Assembly (NCBI GenBank): GCA_905221605.1
Contig: CAJNDS010001024.1
Span: forward strand, 583,501 to 647,500
From: Symbiodinium natans
Lineage: Eukaryota; Sar; Dinophyceae; Suessiales; Symbiodiniaceae
Direction: 5' to 3'
Length of the DNA: 64,000 nucleotides
Shown: positions 1 through 10,046 of the stretch, piece after piece
How the letters are laid out: each line of letters opens with the position of its first letter
How positions within the stretch are numbered: the first letter of the stretch is position 1
Translations under genes and position numbers: made by a program
The notes under the pieces: model-generated
What the model saw: the letters and a program-made list of their open reading frames with translations, nothing else
Databases searched by the model: none
What the model was told of the DNA's origin: nothing

Positions 1-175
1 TTGAAAATGCTGGGTCTATGAAGCCCATCCACCAGGACTTCATTCAGCAGATCTTCGGAATACGTGATTGTTGCTGCCATCACATTGCTGGAGCTACATT
101 CGGCCATGTTGAAAGGAAAAGGAAATTCTTCACTAGATATGGGCAAATTGGCACCTTCAGCGACCGCCCCACACC

Positions 176-2043
176 GTGGTTCCAAGGATGGCGTCCTGTT
201 GCGGAACACATGTGCGGAATAAAACCCCCGGCGAAAAGCTAAAGCCTTGGCTTCGTCCCAAACGCTTTGATCGCGAGAGGGGGCTTCGATTGGCTGCATA
301 CTTTTACCACCCCTCTGCCCTTCTTTACCATGTACCCAGCTTCGGCGGAGCTGAAGCTTTCCAGAGGCAATTCTCACAAGCTGCTAATACCTCCAATGGG
401 GTTCCAAATCTACAATGGGAAAAATTTGTTCCTGATGGACCCATTGGCCTGCGCTTTGTAACAGATGTTCAGAAGCTTTCTCTTCAAGCGGACATCCCAA
501 GCCTTGCAGCAATGGATCGCTTTGCGGAAGCTAATTACGAACTTCTCCGTGCAGAAAATGCCTTCCTTATAGGTGATAGTGGCATTCCTCCTTTCAGGGT
601 TGCTCACTACAAGGAAATGTTGAGAGATGCTGAGCTCGATATCTGGCTTGCAGATGTGGAAGAACACATTAATGATATGTGTATTGCTTCCATTGTTGGG
701 AATTGCTTCTACCCTGGTGCTCTCAAAGCTGCGATCAAATACACATCCCTTCGAGAGTTACTGAATGAAAACCCCGACAGTCATTGGAAACCGCTTCCCC
801 TCTCACAGTTTCTCCAATACTGGCCTAGCTATGGCCAACAAGTTCTTGCTGCTACTACAGCTGTTAAGCTACAAGACAAGTTTTCGCATAAGTTTCATGC
901 GCCTTTTCCATGCGATGAACTTAATGCGGTTGGCTGGCTCAAACAAGGTTTAACTGTCAATAAACCTGTTGTTCTGGAGTACACCCCCGGCCAAGGTAAA
1001 TTCCAAGGCATTAGAGAGAGCGCGTCCGGCATTCCTAGAGGAATTTCCTTTGTGACGGAAACTCGATTCCATCAAACGCAAGACCTATTGCAAGAAAAAG
1101 GAATCCCATCGGCCATCCAGCGTGTCTTGCAAATTGTTGACCCTCAATTAAAGCTTTTGTGTGGATCGAGACGCAATGTCATGGCCAATTTGTGCAGAGA
1201 GACTGCTGCGAATCTCGGTGCCAAGTTTGCCTTACACTTTCTTGACTTCCCTGCACAAGGGTGGTGCCTGATCAGCTTTCTCAAAGCGTTGCATCTTGAG
1301 TTTGTCGCGTATAGAGACGAGTTCATCCCTCAATTCCTCCTTGTAAAGGGACAGCAAAATACCCTCTATGTGCAGCACTTGAAAGATGCTAACGCTGGCA
1401 AGAAGTCTCCGCCAGTCGACTTCTTCCTATATGTCGAACAAGATGATCAATGTGCCTTAGCAATGCTCAATGCTCCCAGGCTCGTGATACTGTGCATGCG
1501 CTTACCCAAGCATCGATCTTTGAGGTCGTTGACATTGAACGAAGAGGAGCCAGCCCTGGCACCTTCCTTCACAAAGTAATCCAAGAGAACAGCCAGCTAC
1601 CAACGCCTTGTCTGATATTTGAGGGTAACGAAGCTGCCTTACACCTGCACGGCCATACTATCCTCTGTTCCCCTTACCTTGGGCAAAGGGAACTCTTTGC
1701 GCTCTTCTTAACCCCATACTTTGCTGAGAATCATACCAGTAAAGCCTTTGCTTCAGATTGCAACTCTAACGAAACCTGGCTTGGCGAGGTCTTGCGCGAC
1801 TTCTCTTGCTTTGCTAAGCTTGCTCTACCGTGTCGACAAGCTGTGTATATTGGTATTGATGCACGAGGCGCACATTACACCACATATAAGCAAGGTACGG
1901 TGCATCAACAGACTGTCACCCACAACAGCATCCCCTCCACAATTCCCACCCAAGAAAAGGCATTGCGCATTCATGTCTACGATCGGCAACCTGCTGTCTA
2001 CCATTGCTTTTATGGGGTCCATCGGGACCCTTTGCCCCTATGA
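176..2043 (+). pseudogene. LINE upstream ORF segments, unknown fold, frameshifted
   Basis: Two overlapping frames, 176-1579 (about 467 codons) and 1450-2043 (about 197 codons), read as one protein if a frameshift near 1450-1580 is allowed. I recognise no domain. The position immediately before the endonuclease suggests the N-terminal part of the element's polyprotein or an ORF1 equivalent. No zinc knuckle or obvious coiled coil is visible. There is no clear initiation context, so the start is arbitrary. Confidence 0.45.
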
Positions 2044-2972
2044 CGACGATCCGTAACGTGGTGATCAAGGCAAGGTCTACGACCTTCCTTGATCACCTCA
2101 ATGCCTATGTTGCTTGTCGTAGACATCGCGCACGTGTCAGATCCCTCAACAGCATTCTCCTTGCCTACAACCTTCCACTCACCTATCCCACAACACGTGA
2201 GCTAAAGCTTGCTCTCATGGCCAATGACAGCCGACCTTTTAACCTAATCGCTGCTATCAATCTTCAGCTCCCAACAGAAGAGCTTGAACTTGCACTGAAT
2301 CTCATAGCTGACAGGCTTGTTCCTTACTTCGACACGATCCCTAAGGAGCCGTGCAAGCTGCAGGCTGTCGTTAGTTGGAACGTTACCTCGCTGTGTACCT
2401 TTGATACTATTGGTCTTGCCAAGCTTCGTACCATTGGTGCGTTGGCTCACCAAACGCCAGTGCTTTTGCAGGAAACCGAATGGAATGCTGCCTGTTTACA
2501 CCGATTCAGACAGGCAACTGCCAGAATAAATACGATTGCCTCTCTCGCTATTTGGAAGGAATCTGGACACTCTGGAGGAGTCGCTGTCTGTTTGCCACAG
2601 GACTATAAAGTAATAGAAACTGTCGACCTTGTGCCTGGTTTTGCCCTTGCCGTGCTGGTCAGATTTCGGTCTGTCTGCTACTGGCTCCTGTCGGTTTATT
2701 GGCACCCTGATCAATGGGGGAAGCTTTTCCCTGCACTTAGTGCTTTTGTCAAGGATGCAACTCATGTGGTTGTCCTTGGGGGGGACTTCAATCAGCAGAA
2801 GGAGGGTGAGTATGCACATCTCCTTGCTCAAGGCGACATGATTGAATGCAAGTCTGACGGCCAACTTTCGAACAAGGCTCTACCTGCAGCCACCTTGACC
2901 ATTACCTTATTTCCAGCTCGCTGTACTTGTCCGCCAAGATCTGTTCTGTCTCATGGAAGCACAAAAAAGTAA
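2004..2972 (+). pseudogene. APE-type endonuclease domain of LINE
   Basis: The segment has the ordered signatures of apurinic-type LINE endonucleases: SWNVTSL, LLQET with the metal-binding Glu, SVYWHPDQ, then GGDFNQQ with the Asp-Asn pair. In this family the enzyme nicks the target to prime reverse transcription. The last catalytic motif, normally Ser-Asp-His, falls in the next frame at about 2975-3000 and reads GGHHLVKI. The Asp therefore appears to be replaced, and a frameshift lies just before it. Both points argue against an active enzyme in this copy. Confidence 0.8.
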
Positions 2973-4879
2973 CTGGAGGACATCACTTGGTAAAGATTCG
3001 GTTTCGGCCGAAGCATAAGCTCGACAAAGATGTCCCGGCGATACCTGTTCGGACAGTTCCTGCTGCAGCTTTTTCTGTTCCACCTGCGACTACTGACTTG
3101 CCTGGCATCGAGGCTGCGGAGACTAGCCCTTCACACCTTCTTCTTCGTAAACTAATTAATTGCACTAAAGCCCGCTTGATTGAAGAGCAGAACAAAGGTC
3201 AAAAACTCTGCCCTTCTGACGCGCTCGTCGCACAAAAAGCCACATGTTTCTTGTGGCATGCAAACCTACGTGCCCAAGCTGGAAACTCAATTGCTGCATT
3301 AATTAGGAAGTTGGTACGCCTTTTGGACAGGAGCACTGGTGCGACTGTCGGTGTCAACGCAAGCACCGTCACATCTTTAGCCAGGCATATCACCATACCC
3401 CCTTTCACGCCGTCAGGTAATGGTTCAGCCGAGCTCCCGAGACATTGGCTTCAAGAAGCGCTTAATCGGCTACACCTTGGTGCAGAGCTGAAAACTGCCC
3501 CCTCACCAAGTCTTCGTTCCCTGGTTGCTCAAAGAGATTTGCAGGTTGATAAATCTAAAATTAAGTGGCAGGCCTTTAGGAAGATCTGCCCTCGAATCAT
3601 CGATTCGCAACAGGTCAGAAGCGAAAATGGCCAGCTGATCACATCTATGAGTCAGTTTGATGCTGCACTAAGGGCAACTAGAGCCTTTTGGCACCACTTC
3701 CCTTGTCAATACGATAACCAGTGGGACAAACTCCTACAGCCATATGCGCAAAGGGCCCCCTTCGTGCCGGCTGACTTACCAGATGAAAGCATCATCTTCA
3801 AGGCCATTATTACCACCAAGGATTCTTCCCCGGGTCCCGATGGTGTGCCCTATGCCTTCTATAGGCAAAATCCGAGTTATTTTGCCAACTTACTTGGGGA
3901 TCATATGTGGGAGATGTGCTTGTCTCAAGCTGATCATCCGCTTCAGGCCTTAGTCTTCATTCCCAAGGCAGACAAGGGTGCGTACGCGGACAACTACAGG
4001 CCACTAGACATGCCCGATACTTGTGATCGAATCATTGACTCCGCAATCTACGCTGTCCTTGCTGAGTCTTTCAAAGACTCGCTACATCCTGCCCAGGCTC
4101 TTCTTAATCACTTCAAAGAACCACAGGCAAATTATGCCCAAATGCAACACTACTTGGAGCTCAAGGATGCCCAGTACACAGTCATGCTTTCCGACTTTGC
4201 CAAGGCCTTTGAACGGGTGAATCCCTGGTGGGTACTACAGTGCTTAGCGGCAAGAGCTGCCCCTGCCTGGATCAAAGCCTACGTTATCCACCTTATGTTT
4301 GGGAGGCGCACCCAGCATAAAGTGCAAGGTTTCTTACTCGAGCCTATCTCCATCCACCAAGGCCTTGCTATGGGAAGGGCGACTTCTGTTGTCCTTTTCT
4401 GTCTCGCCTTAGATCCCTTGATTTGGGCGCTGCGCGACATTTCTTCCTTCATAAGACTAACGGCTTACATGGACGATAACAGCGCTGCCTCTAAAGGCCT
4501 GCATTGGGTGGAAAAGGCACAAAGAACTTTCGAACCAGTGCACAGCGCGGGGTTACAAGTTCTCCGTCACCAATGCTTCCAAGCAGGGTTTATTTCTTTA
4601 CAGGTTCTCCCTGGGGATGTCAGAGCATGCATAGCCCAATTTGGTGTCGCTTGGATTGAGTCCAAACAGCTTCCACCGAGCAATACTCTCACCATTGGAG
4701 GTCCCTCATTGCATCAAGCCTTGTGCTTACTGCTTCAACAGAACATCTACAGCCTCGACCAAGCAATGAGGATGTCCTTGACTAGGCTTGACGTGCGACA
4801 CGGACTGCTCTTAGTAAGCGGAAGCAAATGCTACGTCCTGTCTCGCGATATGCCTCACCTTCGAAGGTCACCTGTTTAG
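2927..4879 (+). pseudogene. LINE reverse transcriptase
   Basis: An ORF of 650 codons with reverse-transcriptase blocks in order: a finger motif SSPGPDGVPYAFY near residue 300, IPKADKG and NYRPLDM (block 2), LSDFAKAFE with the motif A Asp near residue 423, GLAMGRATS in the motif B position, and the catalytic YMDD at 4466-4477 (residues 514-517). The family synthesises cDNA from the element RNA at the nicked target. The RT core itself is uninterrupted, in contrast to the frame breaks on both sides. It starts in overlap with the endonuclease ORF, so the two were probably one polyprotein. Confidence 0.88.
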
Positions 4880-5053
4880 ATTGGTCTCCGCCTCCCACAG
4901 CCTACTTTGATGCTAGGACGGCTGGCTTTGCTGTTGGCAACGTCTCCTTGCCGCCTTTTGGCTCACACTAGCGTAGTAGTGCTTTGGCTCATGGGGGTCT
5001 GAGGTTGCTCCGCAACGTCACTTTCCTGCCGCCACACTATACGACTCGTTGCC

Positions 5054-6472
5054 TTGCGGCTAAGTTTGAGCATGTCAACAGAGGAAGATTGCCTTGACAG
5101 CGACCCAAGGCAGCTTGAGTACGCCCGTACTATTGCTCTGCCGCAAGCTCTGTCTTTGGATCTGTCCCCCGTGGCCTTGATGCTGGTCCAAGGCAATGAT
5201 CCTCTAATTCCTCTTTGCGGAGGTGGAGAGGACCCTGTGCAACGACTGACATCGTCAGTCGCGCAACGCCTTCTTGTGGATCTCTGCAACATCAAAGTTG
5301 TTCTTGCCCTGCCATTGCAGAGTGTTCATGGCACTGAAAATGCCGCTGATGCCTTCCAGGCTTGGCTGGGATGGAGCATAAGCCAAGAAATAAAGATTGG
5401 CCAGGTCTCGGGCGGCCTAGACTTTCATTGGCACATGTTTCATTGGCGCCAATTGGCTATCCAGTCTGTGGCCTGTCTTGCATCAGTTAATTCGCATTGG
5501 TTCCGTCTTCTCTCTGAAGGTCTGAGGGGAATGCCCTTCTTTGCGATTCCCACGGGGGAACACGCCGGAGCGTTCTTTGGAGTCACGCCTCTTGACGAAT
5601 GCACTTACGACGTCCATGCAGTTGGAGACTTCCCACTCGCGAGCCTCCGCCTCCTCCGACTGCGTTCACCGTTTACAGCTGACTTTGCCAATCAAACTCC
5701 TGCAAGACAGCTTCTGGGCGGGCGACTTGCTCATGAGCATCATTGGCCTGCCCAAATGGACTCTCCTCACCCGCAGGCAGAGGGCCACTGTGGCAGTCTA
5801 TGGCCTCGCACACAGTCCACCTTGCAGCGTCACGTGCCTGCCCCTTGGTCAGTCCGTGAAGCAGCTTCTCGTTGTAGGGTAAGGTACGCTGGTCTTGTTG
5901 CCAATCTCACCCTTGTCCGTGTTACTCAACATCGAGGTTGTATGATTCAAATCGTTTGGTGTGTTGCTCCCTTTCGACAAGAAGCTCTTGAAGGGGATAC
6001 TCTCCAACTTACCACTCAACTTTTCCCTGCCTTATGTGCTTTGTGCCCGAACCGCCTGCAGCCAGATCTCCTTGGGGTCTTCGCTGTCTCGCAGCTAAGC
6101 CACCTACCTGTCCCTCCGTGCTGTGCCCTGGTAGATTGGCCGGTGGGCACACCGTTCACTGTATATGCCTACAATGATCTCCTGGCTGTAAGAGCTGCGC
6201 ATCCACCCGTCACTGTTGGCTGGCCGTCCTGGCACCTGCAGCTCCTCAACCCAAGCGATTGGAATGACCTACCTTGCCCTGTTTTGGCTTCCGGTAGCTG
6301 GCCTGTGTCCCTATTGATGGTCAAATGCGTGCAAGCGATGAGAGAACGCAGTGGGCACCTCGAGTGTCGATCTTTTGTCCTGGCCGACTCACAAGGGGCA
6401 GTTGCGAGTCCTACGTCGGCGGTACGCCGAGCTTTTGCTCCGAATGCAAACATACTTCTGAAAATGCAGTAG
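5054..6472 (+). pseudogene. C-terminal region of LINE polyprotein, unknown function
   Basis: An ORF of 472 codons in the same frame as the RT ORF, separated from it by stops between 4879 and 5054. The C-terminal stretch FVLADSQGA is faintly reminiscent of an RNase H strand, but I cannot establish the remaining catalytic residues. Downstream of the stop, readable protein-like stretches continue in other frames to about 6700, which suggests further decay. It is placed in the element because of frame, strand and spacing. Confidence 0.45.
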
Positions 6473-7302
6473 GGACCCCGCCCCTTCACTAATGCTTGGC
6501 CTTGGAAGCATGAGGGTCTCGTTCTCCAGTTTCACACTGCTTTCGCGGTTTTGCATTCTAGGGAATGTGTTGGCGGGACTTTTTCATGGGTGCTGTGCAG
6601 TGCTGGCTCAGGTCAACTCTGTAGATCCGAGGTAGTCCACCGCCTTCCCCTCAGGAACACAGCACTGACATGGTTGAGGCATCCAGCCCTCAAAGCCATA
6701 TGGAACGTCTTGCTCCGCTGCTTGTGATTGTCTCGCAGTTGAGCCTTACGTCGGCCTACTGTAGGCCCGCCTCCAGGCACAGCGATAGACACCTTCACGA
6801 CTGCCCATTGGATGCATTGCGTTGTATCCTCTTTGAGGCGTGCACTGTGTGCTTGAGCCTGTGGTTAATTATTGAGCCGCGCGAAGGCCTCTCCGAGCCT
6901 CCACAAGTGTACCTCTGGCGGCAACACCAGTCGAATTGGGGCTGTTGTTATACTCGCCTCCCTCACGTCGCTCCTGGAGTCGAGAATTATAGGGTTGCCC
7001 TCCCATCCCTGAGGGAAACCGCGAGAGTGGCTGCTGTTTGTCGGCGCTGGGGAGGTATCATCGGGGCTTGGGCATCGCGCAGGCGCTTTGTGACATCTAC
7101 GTCAACCTTCGCCAGTACACAGCGCGTTGTGCCCGTCGTGCGTGTAAACTGCACCCATCTCAAATTGCAGCTTCATGTTACGGAATTGATGGACTTGGGT
7201 GTCGCGCGAATGCGAAACAATGCTATACTCTCATCCTCCTCTAGCCAGGCTAGGACCCCAGTCACTAGGCAAGTGGAGGAGGACAGTTGAGTTGCTCATG
7301 CC

Positions 7303-7327
7303 ACGTGAGTGCGCCCGCACTCACACG
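7303..7327. repeat. Palindromic repeat, copy 1
   Basis: Contains GTGAGTGCGCCCGCACTCAC at 7305-7324, a perfect 8-bp stem around a GCCC loop. The whole 25 bp recurs exactly at 7534-7558 with unrelated flanks. Confidence 0.75.
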
Positions 7328-7533
7328 GCGGTGTAGGAACCTGCATCTCTTCTCAAGGCAGTATATCCATTTACGTTCTCTGTACAAGGTTGACGAGCAG
7401 TGACCCCTCACCGCAACTTCCGAGCAGGGGCTCAGTGAAGCGGCTTAGGAGCTCCCGTTCGGGTTGCTCCCTTGCTCCCGAGTATTACCTGAGGAGAATT
7501 TTGTGAGGGTGCGGGAGTGATTTGATGTTGGGT

Positions 7534-7558
7534 ACGTGAGTGCGCCCGCACTCACACG
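7534..7558. repeat. Palindromic repeat, copy 2
   Basis: Exact second copy of the 25-bp unit at 7303-7327, with the stem-loop at 7536-7555. The copies are 231 bp apart and in the same orientation. Confidence 0.75.
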
Positions 7559-7725
7559 CCCTGGTCCCCCGCATGGATTGACAGTTTGCTCCTGTGGCTC
7601 CTAGCCCTCTTAGCCGCGAACATAAAGGAGTGAGGGTATTACCCGCTAACTTGCCCCCTTTTTCTGTGCCGCCAGGGCTCACAGGAGCAGGCGCCCGCTT
7701 GCCCTCCCCGAACTAACTGCCCGGC

Positions 7726-8418
7726 ATGGCTGCTTCGTTGGTCATCGGTGGCAGCCTTTACACTGCTGTCAATGGAGATGGCGACAGTGACTGGGAAAGA
7801 TGCTACCCTTACGAACACCCGGAGATCTTTTCCAGCGAGCCCATCCTCGAAGGCCACGGCCACACTTGTAGTGCTGGCTGGATATCGCTCACCAAGCTCC
7901 TCGTACTGCAAGGAATCCGCGATGCCTCGGCAGCCCAAGGACGTCCTAATCAACGGACCCTCGCCATGGTTGCTGCGGCCGAACTCGCGCACTCTGTTGG
8001 AGGTCATCGTGCCTGGCTTGCACACCACCTTCGAGATCTTTCGCAGGATTTGAGGAACGAGCTTGCCCAGGAGTACGGGGCGTTACTGGCTATGTTCAGA
8101 CGTCCGCCTGGACCACAGCAGAATGCCCTTTTAGCCTGGGCCAGGCCAATCATTGTGCCTAGCCAGGAAGATTTTCCAATTTACCTCATAAAAGCACATT
8201 TGGAGCAGCATCTTTTGCTTGCATGGCGTTTCACTGCCGATAAAGTCAATTTGCTTTTGCAAGCGATGTCCGATGCTGTCCCCAATGATAATGCCGTCAT
8301 TCTGGAGTGGGTAGCGTGCTCCCTCGATGAACGTATTGCTACCGACATTCTCGAGCATTTAGATGACGAGACCATGCATCTGCTTGAGGACAATCGGCGT
8401 TCGGATAGCGACATCTAA
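7726..8418 (+). CDS. Hypothetical 230-aa protein
   Basis: An ATG-started, uninterrupted ORF of 230 codons. The composition is balanced and the second half is helix-rich and acidic, ending in a Ser/Asp-rich tail. No recognised domain, signal peptide or membrane segment. It lies 300 bp upstream of the hydrolase-like ORF on the same strand and may belong to the same element. The balanced composition supports a real coding past, but expression is unknown. Confidence 0.5.
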   Translation: MAASLVIGGSLYTAVNGDGDSDWERCYPYEHPEIFSSEPILEGHGHTCSAGWISLTKLLVLQGIRDASAAQGRPNQRTLAMVAAAELAHSVGGHRAWLAHHLRDLSQDLRNELAQEYGALLAMFRRPPGPQQNALLAWARPIIVPSQEDFPIYLIKAHLEQHLLLAWRFTADKVNLLLQAMSDAVPNDNAVILEWVACSLDERIATDILEHLDDETMHLLEDNRRSDSDI

Positions 8419-8716
8419 CGCTGACCTTGTGCGAATACGGAACAAACGGCGGCCTAGTACATCGGTCGTTATCCATGGTCATGCGGCATTCCTGTAATGT
8501 CATGCTGTTGTCTTGACCGATTTGGAAAGTTGTAACCATTGATCATGTTATACTGCTGATGTAGTCTCCAACTGAAGGGAGCTGAGTCAGGGGAAGCTGG
8601 GAGCAAGCTTGTTGTTGTGTGACATTCTTTGCGCTGGACGGCACGGCTCTCAGGCAAGACTGCCCAGTCTTCCTCTACCTTGCCCCATCAATTGGGTAGG
8701 CTGCCCCTTCTTCGCC

Positions 8717-9517
8717 ATGGCATTGCAAGAGCCCCTTGGCCTGGAGAACCTGCAGCCTCCTCCATTGGTCGCCCCTCCGCTCGTAGCTGGGCGTGAAAAC
8801 ACCTGGATCACGGCGAGCCATGGCAGTTCAACCCTCCCCTTTGTTGTATCCCGGCCGAGTGCGGATGCAGGGGAAGCCAACTCGATAGTGCTTCTCCTCC
8901 CTGGTTGTGGACACTTCTATGTGGAGAATATGCACCCACTGCCTTGGCAAGGGGCCACTGTGGCGGGACAAGCAGGCTCACCGCCTGCCTGGATGTTGCC
9001 TGACGGTGCTGCCTGGACCAAGGCAGTGTATACAATGGAAGTTCTACCGCTCCTGTTGGCCGTCCAACGTGATGCGAGCCCTCGCATCTCCTTGCCCACA
9101 TATCTCATGGGCCTCGGTTCTGGAGGAACCATCACCTACCAGATTGCAATTTCCGAGGCCCATGCGACCTTCCGGGCTTGTGTTTGCATGGGCCCCATTA
9201 GGCTGCCTTCTTTGCTGCCAGCCCCCACGAGCGAGGAGACACGAATTTTAGTCTATGGCGGACGAAAGGACGTAGAGACCTTTCAGCATCACCTTCGGAT
9301 GTGCTACTCGGTACGGGGCAATCATCGCGTGCCTCCTGTCACAGAAGCCCTTACCGAAGACTCGCACTTTACTGCCTTCAAGGGCTAGTACCCCTGGGCC
9401 CTCGGCCTCACAATCCGCCAGGTGGTTATCGGCAAGGACCCGGAGCATGTGGTGTGGCCTGCATTGCTGAGCGACCCTGATTGGCTGCTGGCGGACCATA
9501 TCGAGCTGCCGGAGTAG
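8717..9517 (+). pseudogene. Alpha/beta-hydrolase-like ORF with in-frame TAG
   Basis: From the ATG at 8717 the frame shows a hydrolase order: a strand LLLPGCG followed by a loop, a nucleophile elbow GLGSGG with Ser at 9119-9121 (residue 135), LVYGGRKD with Asp near residue 185, and DSHFTAF with His near residue 217. This matches the Ser-Asp-His order of esterase/lipase-type alpha/beta hydrolases; the substrate cannot be inferred. A TAG at 9386-9388 ends the frame, but the same frame stays open for 42 more codons to the stop ending at 9517 and still looks protein-like. The TAG is probably a point nonsense mutation. Upstream in-frame codons from 8609 lack an ATG. Confidence 0.55.
9071..9088. repeat. 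Hairpin GATGCGAGCCCTCGCATC
   Basis: An 8-bp perfect stem with a CC loop, lying inside the hydrolase-like frame. It is related to the hairpins at 44197, 44859 and 45384, which carry T-A where this copy carries C-G. See findings. Confidence 0.6.
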
Positions 9518-10046
9518 TCGTTGGGGCAGGGTAGAGAGTGCCTCCCTTTTTCCATTTTAATCGATTTATGCGCGCCGGGCCTTGTGTTGTCGCTACAGAC
9601 AGACCAGCAACCGAGGTATGCCTGCATTCTGGTGCTACTACTGTGCACGGACAAAGTAAAGGATGCCATTGTCTCCAGGTCATTGCTTTGTACATGCAGC
9701 ACATTGCAGCCACAAGTAACAGCCACCTGCGACGACACGCTGCATTCCTTTTCAGGTTGCGCGTTGGATGTGCCTTGGCTCAAGCTCAGGGTGGCTGGCT
9801 GACTGAACGAGGTGCCCCTTGTGTTGAGGGTTGTAACGCTCCTGACTGGTTTTTATTTGTTTCTCGCCTCTCTGTTTCTTCTCTCCTGTGTGCTCTGCTT
9901 GGGGTTTGGTCCTCCCCTTCTTGGAGTCCTCCTTTGTTGGTGTTTGGGCTTCCAGGGATCTTGGTGTCTGAAGGTTGCCTCGTGGTTGTCCGCTGTCTGT
10001 GTGGTAGTCACATGAGTTTGGCCTGCCATGTTCGGTGAGTGATGCC
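9518..10046 (+). other. Intergenic, no gene recognised
   Basis: Pyrimidine-rich stretches occur at 9840-9960, but no coding or RNA signal could be supported. A plausible upstream region of the large gene that begins at 10047. Confidence 0.4.

Larger units (their letters stand above)
1..6475 (+). mobile_element. LINE-like non-LTR retroelement, decayed
   Basis: Consecutive + strand reading frames carry an upstream protein of unknown fold, an APE-type endonuclease and a reverse transcriptase, the usual order of a non-LTR retrotransposon. The frames overlap rather than join (176-1579, 1450-2043, 2004-2972, 2927-4879, 5054-6472), so the copy has several frameshifts. The left end is outside or at the edge of the window. 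No poly(A) tail, LTR or target-site duplication could be seen, so the limits are approximate. The assignment to a retroelement is firm from the EN and RT motifs; the clade is not resolved. Confidence 0.8.
6476..7725 (+). other. Intergenic/decayed element 3' region
   Basis: No convincing gene. Overlapping short frames (6670-7290 and 7038-7244) look like remains of the LINE C-terminus but show no motif. The notable content is a 25-bp palindromic repeat present twice, listed separately, and the lead-in to the ORF at 7726. Confidence 0.5.
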
